Source of the DNA: an uncultured Clostridia bacterium
GTDB lineage: Bacteria > Bacillota > Clostridia > TANB77 > CAG-508
Direction of reading: 5' to 3'
Length of the DNA stretch: 64,000 bases
Assembly: GCA_934178475.1 (NCBI GenBank)
Contig: CAKPQH010000007.1
Span: 14,617-78,616 of the forward strand
Shown here one piece after another: positions 14,782 through 23,798 of this stretch. The notes under the pieces were generated by a model that had not been told where the DNA came from, did not search any database, and saw only the letters and a list, made by a program, of their open reading frames with translations. Each line of letters opens with the position of its first letter. Position 1 is the stretch's first letter. A program made the position numbers and the translations under genes.

Positions 14782-17286
14782 ATGAAGATTAGAATAAGAA
14801 ACAAAACAGGTATTACATTGATAACATTAGTAATTACAATCATAGTGTTACTAATACTAGCAGGAGTATCAATAAGTATGATAACAAGTCAAGATGGAAT
14901 ACTAAAGAAGACAACAGCAGCAAAAGAGACAACGTATAAGGCAACAGAAAAAGAAAAGATTAGTAGGGCGTTTTCAAGTGGTGTTATAGAAAAGTATGAA
15001 AAAAATGAAGATATAGTAAGTTTGGCTAATTTTAAGGATAAACTATACGGACAAAAAGGAAATAGTTTTACTATAATTGATAATGGTGATACAAGTTTTA
15101 CCGTTGTAACGGATGATAATGAAGAATATGAATATATAGTTAAACAAAATGGTGAAGTAACAGAAATGCAATATGAAAAATGGAATCTAGATGTTACTGA
15201 GCCAACAGAAAAAACAAATTCGGAGATTCATATAAAATTGCCATCAGAACTTAAATGGTTAGCTAATCAGGTTAATGATGGAAATTCATTTAAAGGTTAT
15301 ACTATTTATTTGGATAACAATTTAGATTTTTTTGCTAGAAAAGATGAAAGCGGACAATGGGAAAATAGTAGAAATGAACAATATAGTTGGATTCCTATAG
15401 GATTGACATATGCTAATAGACTAGAAGCAACATTTGATGGAAACGGACATACAATAAAAGGAATTTATGTTACTTTAACAGACAAATATGGTGGAATATT
15501 TGGAAATGCTAATACTATAAGAAACTTAATTGTGAAAAGTAGTTATATTAAAAGTACATCTACTGCTGGAGGAATAGCTGGTGCAATAAGAGAGGGAATT
15601 TTGGAAAATTGCTATAATATTAATACGGAGGTCATAGTAACAGCAGAGCAGGCTGCGGGAGGATTAGTTGGACAATTTACTGGAACTAATATAACTAAAT
15701 GCTATAATACGGGAAAAATATTAACAGAGGGAAAAATAGCTGGTGGTATTGTAGGATTATCTAAAGATGGAAATATAGAAAATTGTTATAATATTGGTAA
15801 TGTTTCTGGAAAAAATCAATTTATTTCAGGAGTAATTGGATATATTGCAAATGAAAAAAGTTTCAATATATTTAATTGCTACAATTTGGGAAATATTGAG
15901 GGAGATAAAGGTTGTGTTTCTGGAGTAGTTTCGATTGTTACTGGAGAGCAACCTAAAATAGAAAATTGTTATAATGCAGGAGATATACGCGGAAATGGAG
16001 AAATTGTAGGAGGATTGCTTGGATGGATGGATTGCAACAATATGACTGTAAAAAGTTGTTACAACAAAGGTGAAGTGGTTAATGGAGGAAAATTCACAAG
16101 TGGTGTATTGGCTTATGCTACAAAAGCAAATGAAATTACAATAGAGAATTGTTATAATGTTGGAAATGTAACTGGAGAAGGTATGTTTACATCTGGAGTA
16201 GTAAGCACAGATAATTCTGGCACGGTAAAGAAGTGCTATAATACAGGAAATATAAATGGCAAAAGTGATTTTATTGGCGGTGTAGTAGCCTTGAATAATG
16301 AAAATAGTAAAATTGAAGAATGCTATAATAATGGAAATGTAGATGGAACAGCTGATGGTACAGGAGGAGTTGCTGGTGCATCTTCTGGAAATGTTTTATC
16401 ATGCTATAATACAGGAAAAGTTACAAATACAACAGGAGAACGTGTAGGAGGAATAATGGGAGAACTACAAGGCACAGTTTCGTTGTGTTATAATAAAGGT
16501 GAAGTAATTGGAAATAAATGTGTAGGTGGTATAGTAGGCATTGCATTTGGAAATATAAGTGAATGCTATAATAATGGAAATATAGAGGGAGTGACTGATT
16601 CTGTAGGAGGAGTTACAGGATCATCATCTGGAAATATTTTATCATGTTATAATACGGGAACAGTTAAAGATACAACAGGAGAACGTGTAGGAGGAATTGC
16701 TGGTAATTTGGAAGGCACGATTTCTTTGTGTTACAATAAAGGTAAGATAATTGGAAATCAAAATGTAGGTGGTGTAATAGGTATTACATTTGGAAATATA
16801 AGTGAATGTTATAATGAAGGCTCTGTAATATCGACAGGCTATGGAGAAATAGGAGGTATATGCGGACAAATAGGAATGAATCATGCAGTTATTATTGAAA
16901 ATTGTTACAACACGGGAGATATAATTGCAGATGCTTCGTCAACTGCGTATATAGGAGGAATTCTCGGATGGTTATCACAAACGGGTACTTCTGGAAAGAT
17001 AATAAATAATTATAATATTGGAAAGATAGTTATTAAAGGTTCTGGAAATTCGAGTTATAGTGGAATAATAGGACGTATAGTTACTGATAGTTTATCTAAA
17101 TTTGAAATAGCTAATAATTATTTTATTGAAGGAACATTGCAAAAGGGAAGCAATATACAAGGACAATCAAAAAGAGGAGAAGAAATGAAAACGAAAGATT
17201 TTGCAGAATTACTTGGGATGGAAAAATGGCAAATAATTAGTTCAAAAAATAATGGATATCCTATATTGAAAAATATCAAATATTAA
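14782..17286 (+). CDS. Pilin-like surface protein with GLUG-type repeats
   Basis: 834 residues. It begins with the same leader as the other pilin-like genes (GITLITLVITIIVLLILAGV). After about residue 130 it forms a long repeat domain: a lead-in WIPIGLTYANRLEATFDGNGHTIKG-type beta-helix segment and then roughly 18 repeats of the form GGIVG...NCYNTGNI, typical of GLUG-motif proteins. These fold as right-handed beta-solenoids and act as adhesins. Two adjacent 243-bp units (16321-16563 and 16564-16806) are near-identical, showing recent internal duplication. No GC-rich variable end is present. A GGGGG ribosome site precedes the ATG. A small membrane gene follows after 21 nt. Confidence 0.88.
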   Translation: MKIRIRNKTGITLITLVITIIVLLILAGVSISMITSQDGILKKTTAAKETTYKATEKEKISRAFSSGVIEKYEKNEDIVSLANFKDKLYGQKGNSFTIIDNGDTSFTVVTDDNEEYEYIVKQNGEVTEMQYEKWNLDVTEPTEKTNSEIHIKLPSELKWLANQVNDGNSFKGYTIYLDNNLDFFARKDESGQWENSRNEQYSWIPIGLTYANRLEATFDGNGHTIKGIYVTLTDKYGGIFGNANTIRNLIVKSSYIKSTSTAGGIAGAIREGILENCYNINTEVIVTAEQAAGGLVGQFTGTNITKCYNTGKILTEGKIAGGIVGLSKDGNIENCYNIGNVSGKNQFISGVIGYIANEKSFNIFNCYNLGNIEGDKGCVSGVVSIVTGEQPKIENCYNAGDIRGNGEIVGGLLGWMDCNNMTVKSCYNKGEVVNGGKFTSGVLAYATKANEITIENCYNVGNVTGEGMFTSGVVSTDNSGTVKKCYNTGNINGKSDFIGGVVALNNENSKIEECYNNGNVDGTADGTGGVAGASSGNVLSCYNTGKVTNTTGERVGGIMGELQGTVSLCYNKGEVIGNKCVGGIVGIAFGNISECYNNGNIEGVTDSVGGVTGSSSGNILSCYNTGTVKDTTGERVGGIAGNLEGTISLCYNKGKIIGNQNVGGVIGITFGNISECYNEGSVISTGYGEIGGICGQIGMNHAVIIENCYNTGDIIADASSTAYIGGILGWLSQTGTSGKIINNYNIGKIVIKGSGNSSYSGIIGRIVTDSLSKFEIANNYFIEGTLQKGSNIQGQSKRGEEMKTKDFAELLGMEKWQIISSKNNGYPILKNIKY

Positions 17287-17307
17287 TTTTGAAAAGGGGG
17301 AAAGAAT

Positions 17308-17577
17308 TTGAATAATAAAAAAAATATTATAGTAATTTTATTATGTATTATTGTTTTTTCAATTATTATATATAGTGTTATAAGCAAAAAGAAAGAGAAT
17401 ATAGCACCAGAGAATAATATAGATGATAAAATAAATTCTAATATAACAGTTGAAGACAATTTTTATAATTCAAAAATAACAGATAGCGAAAATAATTCGG
17501 GAATCAATAATAATAAAAAAATAGAATCAGAAAAAAATAGCAAAATGGAAAAACCAACTGTTACATTCATGGAATAG
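17308..17577 (+). CDS. Small membrane-anchored protein of unknown function
   Basis: 89 residues, TTG start with AAAGGGGG upstream. One N-terminal membrane segment (about 5-25) and a charged, Asn-rich extracytoplasmic tail. It lies 21 nt behind the GLUG-repeat gene and is probably cotranscribed with it. No family recognised; a chaperone or anchoring helper for that protein is conceivable but unsupported. Confidence 0.65.
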   Translation: MNNKKNIIVILLCIIVFSIIIYSVISKKKENIAPENNIDDKINSNITVEDNFYNSKITDSENNSGINNNKKIESEKNSKMEKPTVTFME

Positions 17578-17670
17578 ATAGGAGAGTTTTATAATCTAAA
17601 AATGAAAAGTGTTGCAATTTTATAAAAATAACTAAGATTAATTCTTCAAGGGTTATGCTTTGCATAAGAT

Positions 17671-17720
17671 AATAATAAAAATTGTGAGAATATTAAAATA
17701 TTCTCACAATTTTTATTATT
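17671..17720. terminator. Bidirectional terminator between convergent genes
   Basis: A 50-bp perfect inverted repeat (AATAATAAAAATTGTGAGAA and its complement around an AATATT-rich centre) flanked by A-runs and T-runs on both sides. It serves the rightward gene ending at 17577 and the leftward engB, whose stop codon lies at its edge. Confidence 0.9.
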
Positions 17721-18300
17721 ATATATATTTTTCAATTTCATTCCAAACTTGCTCAGTATAAATTTTCTTTTCAGAAGAGAAAGGAAACATATCTTTATCC
17801 ATTAAAGGATTAATTTGTTTTTGAAGGGCAAGTGTTGTATCTTGAACTTTTGTAGGTGCTATTTTATCAGCTTTGTTTGCCAAGATTATAAATGGATGAT
17901 TAGATGATATTATATAGTTATACATAAGTTTGTCATTCTCAGTTGGATTGTGTCTTATATCTATAAGGAAAATTATTAAAGAGATATTTTGTCTGTTAAA
18001 GAGATATTCTTCAATAAAGTTGCCAACTTTTTCTTGTTCCGTTTTTGACATTTTGCTATATCCATAACCAGGTAAGTCAACAAAATAGAATTTTTCATCA
18101 ATATTATAAAAATTTATTTGTCTAGTTTTACCAGGCTCAGAGCTTGTTCTTGCAAGTTTTTTTCTATTAATCATTGTATTGACAAAACTTGATTTTCCAA
18201 CATTTGATTTTCCAACCAAAACAATTTCTGGTAAGTTTCCTTTAGGATATTGTTTTGGTGACACTGCTGAAACTTCAAACTGGGGATTTTTTACTATCAT
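17719..18300 (-). CDS. engB: Ribosome biogenesis GTP-binding protein EngB/YsxC
   Basis: 193 residues. GTPase motifs: G1 GKSNVGKSS, G2 region ending in T40-like RTSSEPGKTRQINFY, G3 DLPGYGYSKM, G4 ANKADK and G5 PFSSEKK. It assists late 50S subunit assembly. It is downstream of serS by 15 nt on the minus strand and shares its transcript; it ends at the bidirectional hairpin. It is often found near clpX or lon in Firmicutes, so pairing with serS is a local arrangement. Confidence 0.95.
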   Translation of the reverse strand: MIVKNPQFEVSAVSPKQYPKGNLPEIVLVGKSNVGKSSFVNTMINRKKLARTSSEPGKTRQINFYNIDEKFYFVDLPGYGYSKMSKTEQEKVGNFIEEYLFNRQNISLIIFLIDIRHNPTENDKLMYNYIISSNHPFIILANKADKIAPTKVQDTTLALQKQINPLMDKDMFPFSSEKKIYTEQVWNEIEKYI

Positions 18301-18315
18301 ATTTTTTCTCCTATA

Positions 18316-19602
18316 TTATTTTTTAGGTTCAATTTTTTCTTTTCCACCCATGTAAGGTTGAAGAGCTTTAGGAATGCTAATGCTTCCGTCTTCATTGTAA
18401 TTACATTCAATCATAGCAATTAAAGCACGAGGGGTTGCTAAAACAGTATTATTTAAAGTGTGAACCAATTTATTTCCATTTTCTGTTTTATATCTTATAC
18501 CTAGTCTTCTAGCTTGTGCATCTCCTAAAGTAGAGCATGAACAAACTTCAAAATATTTTTGTTGTCTTGGAGACCATGCTTCAATATCACAAGATTTAAC
18601 TTTTAAATCTGCTAAATCTCCTGAACAACATTCAAGTTGTCTAACAGGAATATCTAAACTTTTAAATAAGTCTACAGATAATTTCCACATTTTATTGTAC
18701 CAATTCATAGAATCTTCTGGTTTACAAATAACTATCATTTCTTGTTTCTCAAATTGGTGAACTCTATATAATCCTCTTTCTTCTAATCCATGAGAACCGA
18801 TTTCTTTTCTAAAACATGGAGAATAAGAAGTTAGAGTTAAGGGAAGATCAGCTTCATTTAAAATTTGTTCTTTAAATTTACCAATCATAGAGTGTTCAGA
18901 TGTACCAATTAAATATAAGTCTTCACCTTCTATTTTATACATCATAGCTTCCATTTCTTCAAAAGACATAACTCCATTTACAACGCTACTTCTAATCATA
19001 AAAGGAGGAATGCAGTATGTGAATCCATTATTAATCATATAATCTCTTGCATAAGTAAGCATTGCTTCATGAAGACGAGCGATGTCACCTATTAAATAAT
19101 AAAATCCCATTCCACTGGTTCTTCCAGCACTTTCTTTATCAAGACCATTGAATTTATCAATAATATCTGCATGATGAGGAATTTCATAATTTCTTTTAAA
19201 AGGTTCACCAAATTTTTCTACTTCAACATTTTCACTGTCATCTTTACCAATAGGAACAGAAGCATCCATAATATTTGGTATTTTCATCATTCTTTGTTTA
19301 ATTTCTTCTGCATATTCATCTTCTAATATTTCATTTTTTTCAAGTTCAGAATTAATTTCATTAACTTTTAGTTTTATTTCTTCTGCTTGTGCTTTTTCAC
19401 CAGATTTCATTAAGCTTCCAATTTGAGCACTTAAAGTTTTTCTTTCATTACGTAAATTATCACCTTTTAATTTGACTTCACGATTTTTTTTGTCTAATTC
19501 AATTACTTCATCAACTAATATAAGTTTTTGGTCTTGAAATTTCTTTTTTATATTTTCTTTTACTAATTCAGGATTTTCTCTTAAGAATTTTATATCTATC
19601 AT
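18316..19602 (-). CDS. serS: Seryl-tRNA synthetase
   Basis: 428 residues from the ATG at 19602 (AAAGGAGTG at about 19610-19618 on the complement); an in-frame TTG two codons upstream is rejected. N-terminal long coiled-coil arm (about 30-105) that grips the long variable arm of tRNA-Ser, then a class II catalytic core with RGLYRVHQFEKQEM (motif 2) and a C-terminal NNTVLATPRALIAMIE (motif 3). No T-box leader is visible in the short 5' region. Confidence 0.97.
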   Translation of the reverse strand: MIDIKFLRENPELVKENIKKKFQDQKLILVDEVIELDKKNREVKLKGDNLRNERKTLSAQIGSLMKSGEKAQAEEIKLKVNEINSELEKNEILEDEYAEEIKQRMMKIPNIMDASVPIGKDDSENVEVEKFGEPFKRNYEIPHHADIIDKFNGLDKESAGRTSGMGFYYLIGDIARLHEAMLTYARDYMINNGFTYCIPPFMIRSSVVNGVMSFEEMEAMMYKIEGEDLYLIGTSEHSMIGKFKEQILNEADLPLTLTSYSPCFRKEIGSHGLEERGLYRVHQFEKQEMIVICKPEDSMNWYNKMWKLSVDLFKSLDIPVRQLECCSGDLADLKVKSCDIEAWSPRQQKYFEVCSCSTLGDAQARRLGIRYKTENGNKLVHTLNNTVLATPRALIAMIECNYNEDGSISIPKALQPYMGGKEKIEPKK

Positions 19603-19634
19603 AAACAAACACTCCTTTGATTTTTAATAGTGCT

Positions 19635-19663
19635 ATTATATAATAAAATTCCTTTAATATCAA
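19635..19663 (-). promoter_or_regulatory. Promoter of serS-engB
   Basis: Minus strand: TTGATA (19663-19658), 17-bp spacer, TATAAT (19640-19635). It is back to back with the whiA promoter. Confidence 0.8.
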
Positions 19664-19681
19664 CAATTAGTGGGAAAAATG

Positions 19682-19710
19682 TTGATAAAAATATTAGAAT
19701 ATGTTAAAAT
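19682..19710 (+). promoter_or_regulatory. Promoter of whiA-hemW
   Basis: TTGATA at 19682-19687, 17-bp spacer, TAAAAT at 19705-19710, ending 23 bp before the start codon. Confidence 0.7.
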
Positions 19711-19733
19711 TTTAGCGTAAAGAAGGTGAAATG

Positions 19734-20615
19734 ATGTCATTTACAGGAGAAGTAAAAGAAGAACTAAGTAAAATTCCAAATTTAGCAAAAAAAGAAGAAG
19801 TTATTCATGAGTTAATTGGATATTTTATAAGTAATAATTTTGTAGAAGAAAAAAATTTATTTAAATATTCTACTGAAAGTGAATATAATATAAATCGTTA
19901 TGCAAAAATTCTTAGAAATGTAAATATAGAAGATTTTAAAATAGATGTACAATCAAAAGTATATTATATAACATTTAAGAAAAAAGAATTAAAAGAAGAT
20001 AAAGTTAAAAATTTAATAGAAGAAATTAATAATTTTGATAAATGTGAATCATTAGATTTTATAAATTTAAAGGCAGTGTTAAGAGGTGCTTTTTTAGGTT
20101 CTGGTTCTATAAACAATCCTGAAAATAATTATCATTTAGAGATTGGATTAAAGAGTGAATTTTATATAGATAAAATTATCAATTTGGTAAATAAAACAAA
20201 AGAAGTTGATATAAAATTAAAAGAAATGGAAGGAAAAATTTATATAAAAAATAGCGAAGAAATATCTAAATTTTTAGCTTTAATTGGAGCAACAAAAGCA
20301 ATGCTTAAATTTGAAGATATAAGAGTACAAAGAGAAATGAGTAATAAAGTTAATAGATTAGTTAATTGTAAGGCAGCAAATTTAAATAAGACTTTAAATG
20401 CATCTATAAACCAAGTAGAAGCAATAAGAAAGTTAAAACAAAATGGTAAGTTTAATAAGTTACCAAATAGCTTGAAAGAAATTGCAGAATTAAGATTAGA
20501 ATATCCAGATATGTCTCTTGTGGATTTAGGGAAAAAATTAAAAGAACCACTTGGAAAATCTGGGGTTAATTATAGATTGAAAAAAATTGAAAAATTAGGT
20601 GAAGAATATGAATAA
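19734..20615 (+). CDS. whiA: DNA-binding protein WhiA
   Basis: 293 residues. The second of two adjacent ATGs (19734) is better spaced from AAGGTG. N-terminal part has the two-lobed LAGLIDADG-like fold (LRGAFLGSGSI at about residues 119-129, where homing endonucleases carry catalytic acids that WhiA has lost). C-terminal helix-turn-helix: SLKEIAELRLEYPDMSL and LGKSGVNYRLKK. WhiA influences division and chromosome segregation in Firmicutes and sporulation in Actinobacteria. hemW overlaps its last codons. Confidence 0.93.
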   Translation: MSFTGEVKEELSKIPNLAKKEEVIHELIGYFISNNFVEEKNLFKYSTESEYNINRYAKILRNVNIEDFKIDVQSKVYYITFKKKELKEDKVKNLIEEINNFDKCESLDFINLKAVLRGAFLGSGSINNPENNYHLEIGLKSEFYIDKIINLVNKTKEVDIKLKEMEGKIYIKNSEEISKFLALIGATKAMLKFEDIRVQREMSNKVNRLVNCKAANLNKTLNASINQVEAIRKLKQNGKFNKLPNSLKEIAELRLEYPDMSLVDLGKKLKEPLGKSGVNYRLKKIEKLGEEYE

Positions 20616-21738
20616 AGAGATAGGAATATATATTCATATTCCTTTTTGTAGGAGAAAATGCTTTTATTGTGATTTTGTATCTTTTGAAAATGAAGATAAA
20701 CAAGAAAAGTATATTGAAGCTCTAATAAAAGAAATTGAGTATTGGAAAGAAAAGAATAAAGATAAAAAAATAAAAACAATTTATATTGGGGGAGGAACAC
20801 CATCTTTTATAAATAGTAAAGATATTATAAAAATAATAAAAAAGTTAGAGCCAACAGAAGAATGTAAAGAGATAACAATTGAAGTAAATCCAGGAACTGT
20901 AAATAAGGAAAAGTTATTAGATTATAAAAATGCAGGAATAAATAGAGTAAGTATAGGACTTCAAAGTACAAAAAATGAATTACTACATGAGATAGGAAGA
21001 ATACATAATTTTGATGAATTTATGAAAACATATTATTTAGTTAAAGAAGTTGGTTTTAAAAATGTAAATGTTGATTTGATGATAGGACTTCCTAATCAAA
21101 CATTAAAAGACGTAGAAGATTCATTAGAAGAAATAGTAAAGCTTAATGTAAATCATGTGTCTGTGTATTCTCTTATTATAGAAGAAGGAACAAAATTATA
21201 TACTAAAATAAATAATGGTGAGTTAAAATTACCAGAGGAAGAATTAGAAAGAAAAATGTATTGGAAGGTTAAGAGATATTTAGAAAGCAAAGGATATAAA
21301 CATTATGAGATTTCTAATTTTGCTAAAGAAGGTTATGAATCAAAACATAATTTTGATTGTTGGAATCAAAAAGAATATAAAGGATTTGGATTAGCAGCAC
21401 ACTCATATATTAATGATATACGATTTTCTAATATATGTAATTTAAACAGTTATATAGAAAACATAGAAAAAGGCAATTTTGAAAAAAACATTGTAATAGA
21501 GGAAAGAAAACAAACTAAAGAAGAAAAACAAAAAGAGTATATGTTATTAGGATTAAGAAAAATAGATGGAATTAAAATAACTGATTTTGAAAATAAATTT
21601 AATGTTTCAATAAATATTTTCAAAAATGAGATAGAAAAATTATTAGATGAAAAATTGATAGTAAAAAATAATGAATGTATTAAACTATCAAACAAAGGTA
21701 TAGATTTAGCAAATATGGTATGGGAAGAGTTTATATAG
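20608..21738 (+). CDS. hemW: Radical SAM heme chaperone HemW
   Basis: 376 residues from ATG at 20608, overlapping whiA by 8 nt. IHIPFCRRKCFYCDF holds the CxxxCxxC motif for the 4Fe-4S cluster and SAM; YIGGGTPS and a C-terminal HemN-like winged domain follow. It resembles oxygen-independent coproporphyrinogen oxidase but the HemW branch is thought to insert heme into target proteins. No other heme genes are near. Confidence 0.92.
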   Translation: MNKEIGIYIHIPFCRRKCFYCDFVSFENEDKQEKYIEALIKEIEYWKEKNKDKKIKTIYIGGGTPSFINSKDIIKIIKKLEPTEECKEITIEVNPGTVNKEKLLDYKNAGINRVSIGLQSTKNELLHEIGRIHNFDEFMKTYYLVKEVGFKNVNVDLMIGLPNQTLKDVEDSLEEIVKLNVNHVSVYSLIIEEGTKLYTKINNGELKLPEEELERKMYWKVKRYLESKGYKHYEISNFAKEGYESKHNFDCWNQKEYKGFGLAAHSYINDIRFSNICNLNSYIENIEKGNFEKNIVIEERKQTKEEKQKEYMLLGLRKIDGIKITDFENKFNVSINIFKNEIEKLLDEKLIVKNNECIKLSNKGIDLANMVWEEFI

Positions 21739-21754
21739 AAGTTTGATGTTCTAA

Positions 21755-21848
21755 GAGAAAAAAGCAACAATTTAATAAATATGAGAAATAAGACTAGTTT
21801 GTTACTAAAAAGGTAATAGGTTTCTAGTCTTATTTTTGTGTTTTTCTC
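21755..21848 (+). ncRNA. Three-stem structured element, copy B
   Basis: P1 GAGAAAAA (21755-21762) with TTTTTCTC (21841-21848), P2 a perfect 12-bp AAATAAGACTAG (21786-21797) with CTAGTCTTATTT (21824-21835), and P3 TTAC/GTAA around 21802-21815. It lies between hemW and the third pilin-like gene. A role as the hemW terminator is possible, because a T-rich stretch follows P2. Confidence 0.55.
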
Positions 21849-21961
21849 AAAAAGAAAGGAGGCGAGAAAATATAAAAAAGTATGAATAATAATCACTGTA
21901 AAATAAATAATAAAAATGATAAATTAAAAATAGTAAAATATAAGGAGGATAAAATAAAAAA

Positions 21962-22906
21962 ATGAAAAACAAACTAAGAAACAAAAAAGGAATTACATTA
22001 ATAGCATTAGTAATAACAATAATAGTATTACTAATACTTGCAGGAGTATCAATAACAATGATATCAAGTCAAGATGGAATACTAGGTAAAGCAACAAATG
22101 CAAAAGAAAGTCAAAGAGATGCAACAGAACTAGAAAGAGTAAAATTAGCAGTGCAATCAGCATTGGTAGATGGAGAAGGAACTATTGACTTAACAAAAGC
22201 GACAGATTCAACAAAAGCAGTAGGATTAGAAAAAGCATTACAAGAAGAATTTAAAAATGACGGTAAACAACCTACTTATGAAGAAGGAAAAGTAACACTA
22301 ACAAATGGAGACATATATAATGTAACAACATCTGGAAATGTAGAAAAAGCAATAACATTTAAGAAAAATGGAGAGTTAGCAATAGGAAGTGAAGTAACAG
22401 CATCAAATGGAGAATCATTCTATGTAATAGGATTTTCAGAGGACAATACAAAAGTAAACTTGTTAGCAAAATATAATTTGAAAGCAGATGGAAGCAGTCA
22501 AGATACAACAGGAGAGACTAATCCATGTGCATTTTGCTCAGAAACTGCTTGGAGTGGTGCTAATGTTGTAAGTGGAGATAACTTGAATAATAAAACAACA
22601 ATTAGTTCTGAAACAACAAGTGCAGTTGGTAAGGTAGAAGCATATGGTAGTAAATTAGGGGCAGAAAAAGGAAGATTAATGGTAAAAGAAGAAGCAGATA
22701 CATTAAAGACAACAGCAAATACAGATATTTTATATGGAAATAAAGATGGAAAAAAATTAAATTATTGGCTTGGATCTGCAAGCGACAGTAGCAAAGTATG
22801 GCTTATGTATGGCGAGGGTAGCGATTTGAGCAACGATGACTTCAACATTGTCGTCATCTTTGGGGTGCGCCCAGTTTTAGAAGTCTTAACATCTTCAATC
22901 AAATAA
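21962..22906 (+). CDS. Pilin-like surface protein with DUF6273-type end; candidate DGR target
   Basis: 314 residues. Residues 1-45 repeat the pilin-like leader (GITLIALVITIIVLLILAGV) almost base for base with the gene at 1805. A central region carries KNGELAIGSEVTASNGESFYVIG, then an NYWLGSAS...FGVRPVLEV end as in DUF6273 domains. From 22781 the codons turn to NNC (AGC, GAC, GGC, AAC, TTC, GTC, ATC) and GC rises to about 49%: a second DGR-like variable region, with a 3' end unlike the first. AAGGAGG lies 13 nt before the ATG. Likely a cell-surface display protein. Confidence 0.85.
   Translation: MKNKLRNKKGITLIALVITIIVLLILAGVSITMISSQDGILGKATNAKESQRDATELERVKLAVQSALVDGEGTIDLTKATDSTKAVGLEKALQEEFKNDGKQPTYEEGKVTLTNGDIYNVTTSGNVEKAITFKKNGELAIGSEVTASNGESFYVIGFSEDNTKVNLLAKYNLKADGSSQDTTGETNPCAFCSETAWSGANVVSGDNLNNKTTISSETTSAVGKVEAYGSKLGAEKGRLMVKEEADTLKTTANTDILYGNKDGKKLNYWLGSASDSSKVWLMYGEGSDLSNDDFNIVVIFGVRPVLEVLTSSIK
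22781..22876 (+). other. Candidate DGR variable region 2
   Basis: 96 nt with 47 G or C by my count; 14 of 32 codons end in C with varied first and second bases, interleaved with apparently fixed codons (AAA-GTA-TGG, ATG, GAG-GGT, TTG). The fixed tail GGGGTGCGCCCA encodes GVRP. It agrees with adenine mutagenesis of AAC and AAT codons. Confidence 0.7.
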
Positions 22907-22927
22907 GCGACGTAAGGAGCTTATAGG

Positions 22928-22951
22928 ATAGGTGCAAATAATAGCACCTGT
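22928..22951 (+). other. Hairpin downstream of variable region 2
   Basis: ATAGGTGC (22928-22935) pairs with GCACCTGT (22944-22951, one G-U) around an 8-nt loop, 52 bp after the variable region. No T-run follows, so it is not an obvious terminator. Hairpins just 3' of variable regions are required for homing in the Bordetella phage DGR; equivalence here is inference. Confidence 0.4.
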
Positions 22952-22995
22952 CGATAAATTTTAGTCTTGCCAAATAACGAAAAGATATAGAAAAC

Positions 22996-23132
22996 AATTA
23001 TTTTTCAAATCAATTAAGATGAAAAATAATTATGAATGTTAGCGAAGATTAGTAAAAATTATTTGAAGGTTTGAGTTACGTGAAACCATAATAGATTGGA
23101 CTCTCTGCAAAATAAGTAGAGAGTTATTTTTT
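22996..23132 (+). terminator. Inverted repeat and terminator after the third pilin-like gene
   Basis: A 12-bp perfect stem AATTATTTTTCA (22996-23007) / TGAAAAATAATT (23020-23031) is followed by a short terminator, ACTCTCT (23100-23106) / AGAGAGT (23118-23124) plus TTATTTTTT. The rest of the gap 22907-23282 shows no gene. Confidence 0.6.
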
Positions 23133-23214
23133 AGTGTTGTAAAAATGTTAGAAGAATATTATAAATATAAAAGCATTTCAAAGCAATTAATAGAAATAAA
23201 GAATTTATATAAAA

Positions 23215-23243
23215 TTGAAAATAATAGCTGAATATGGTATAAT
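23215..23243 (+). promoter_or_regulatory. Promoter of the 23283 membrane gene
   Basis: TTGAAA at 23215-23220, 17-bp spacer, perfect TATAAT at 23238-23243. Confidence 0.8.
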
Positions 23244-23282
23244 AGAGATGTATAAAAAATTTTATTTTTGGGGGATTTAAAA

Positions 23283-23675
23283 ATGAAAAGACGGAATTTA
23301 GCAAAACTTATCACTCTCTTAATTATGATAGTTGGAACTATCACAATAATAAAAGTTGCAAACAAGGTAACATGGACTTCATTTGAACTTATTGGGTATA
23401 ATTTTGATACACAGTATTATAATGAGGAATATAGAAAAACAGACTCTATGACAGAGAATTATGCTAATCATGTAATGGTCAAAAGAAATGCAATATATAA
23501 TTCAGATGAAGCAATTGTTAAATGGTTTGCAAATTTACCAGGAATCATAAAAGTTTTGGGAACAATAATTGCAGTGGCAATGTATCCTTTATTTATTTGG
23601 TACTGGTTAGGAGTGATATCCATTATTGTAAAGAAAGAGAGAAAAAGAAAAATCCATAGACGGAGAAGTTATTGA
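23283..23675 (+). CDS. Membrane protein of unknown function
   Basis: 130 residues from ATG at 23283 (GGGGG upstream). Two membrane segments (about 8-26 and 85-112) flank an extracytoplasmic loop rich in Tyr/Asn; the C-terminus is strongly basic (KKERKRKIHRRR). No family recognised. It has its own promoter and ends at a dispersed palindrome, so it is a single-gene unit. Confidence 0.65.
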   Translation: MKRRNLAKLITLLIMIVGTITIIKVANKVTWTSFELIGYNFDTQYYNEEYRKTDSMTENYANHVMVKRNAIYNSDEAIVKWFANLPGIIKVLGTIIAVAMYPLFIWYWLGVISIIVKKERKRKIHRRRSY

Positions 23676-23691
23676 TCCGTTTCAATTTGGG

Positions 23692-23731
23692 GACAGTCCT
23701 TTTTTGAAAATATTTTCAAAAAAGGACTGTC
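23692..23731. repeat. Dispersed palindrome, copy 4 (one edge lost)
   Basis: The same core as the other three copies, centred between 23711 and 23712. The left edge has GGGG but the right arm stops at GGACTGTC without CCCC, so the outer pairing is degraded. Confidence 0.85.
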
Positions 23732-23798
23732 TTATTTATATATGTATTTATTTTACTTTATAAAATGGAAAAAAATAAATAAATAAATAAAAGAATTC

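Noticed and set aside
18300..19730. T-box leader for serS
   Set aside because: Only about 50 nt separate promoter and start codon, too short for a T-box and lacking its motif.
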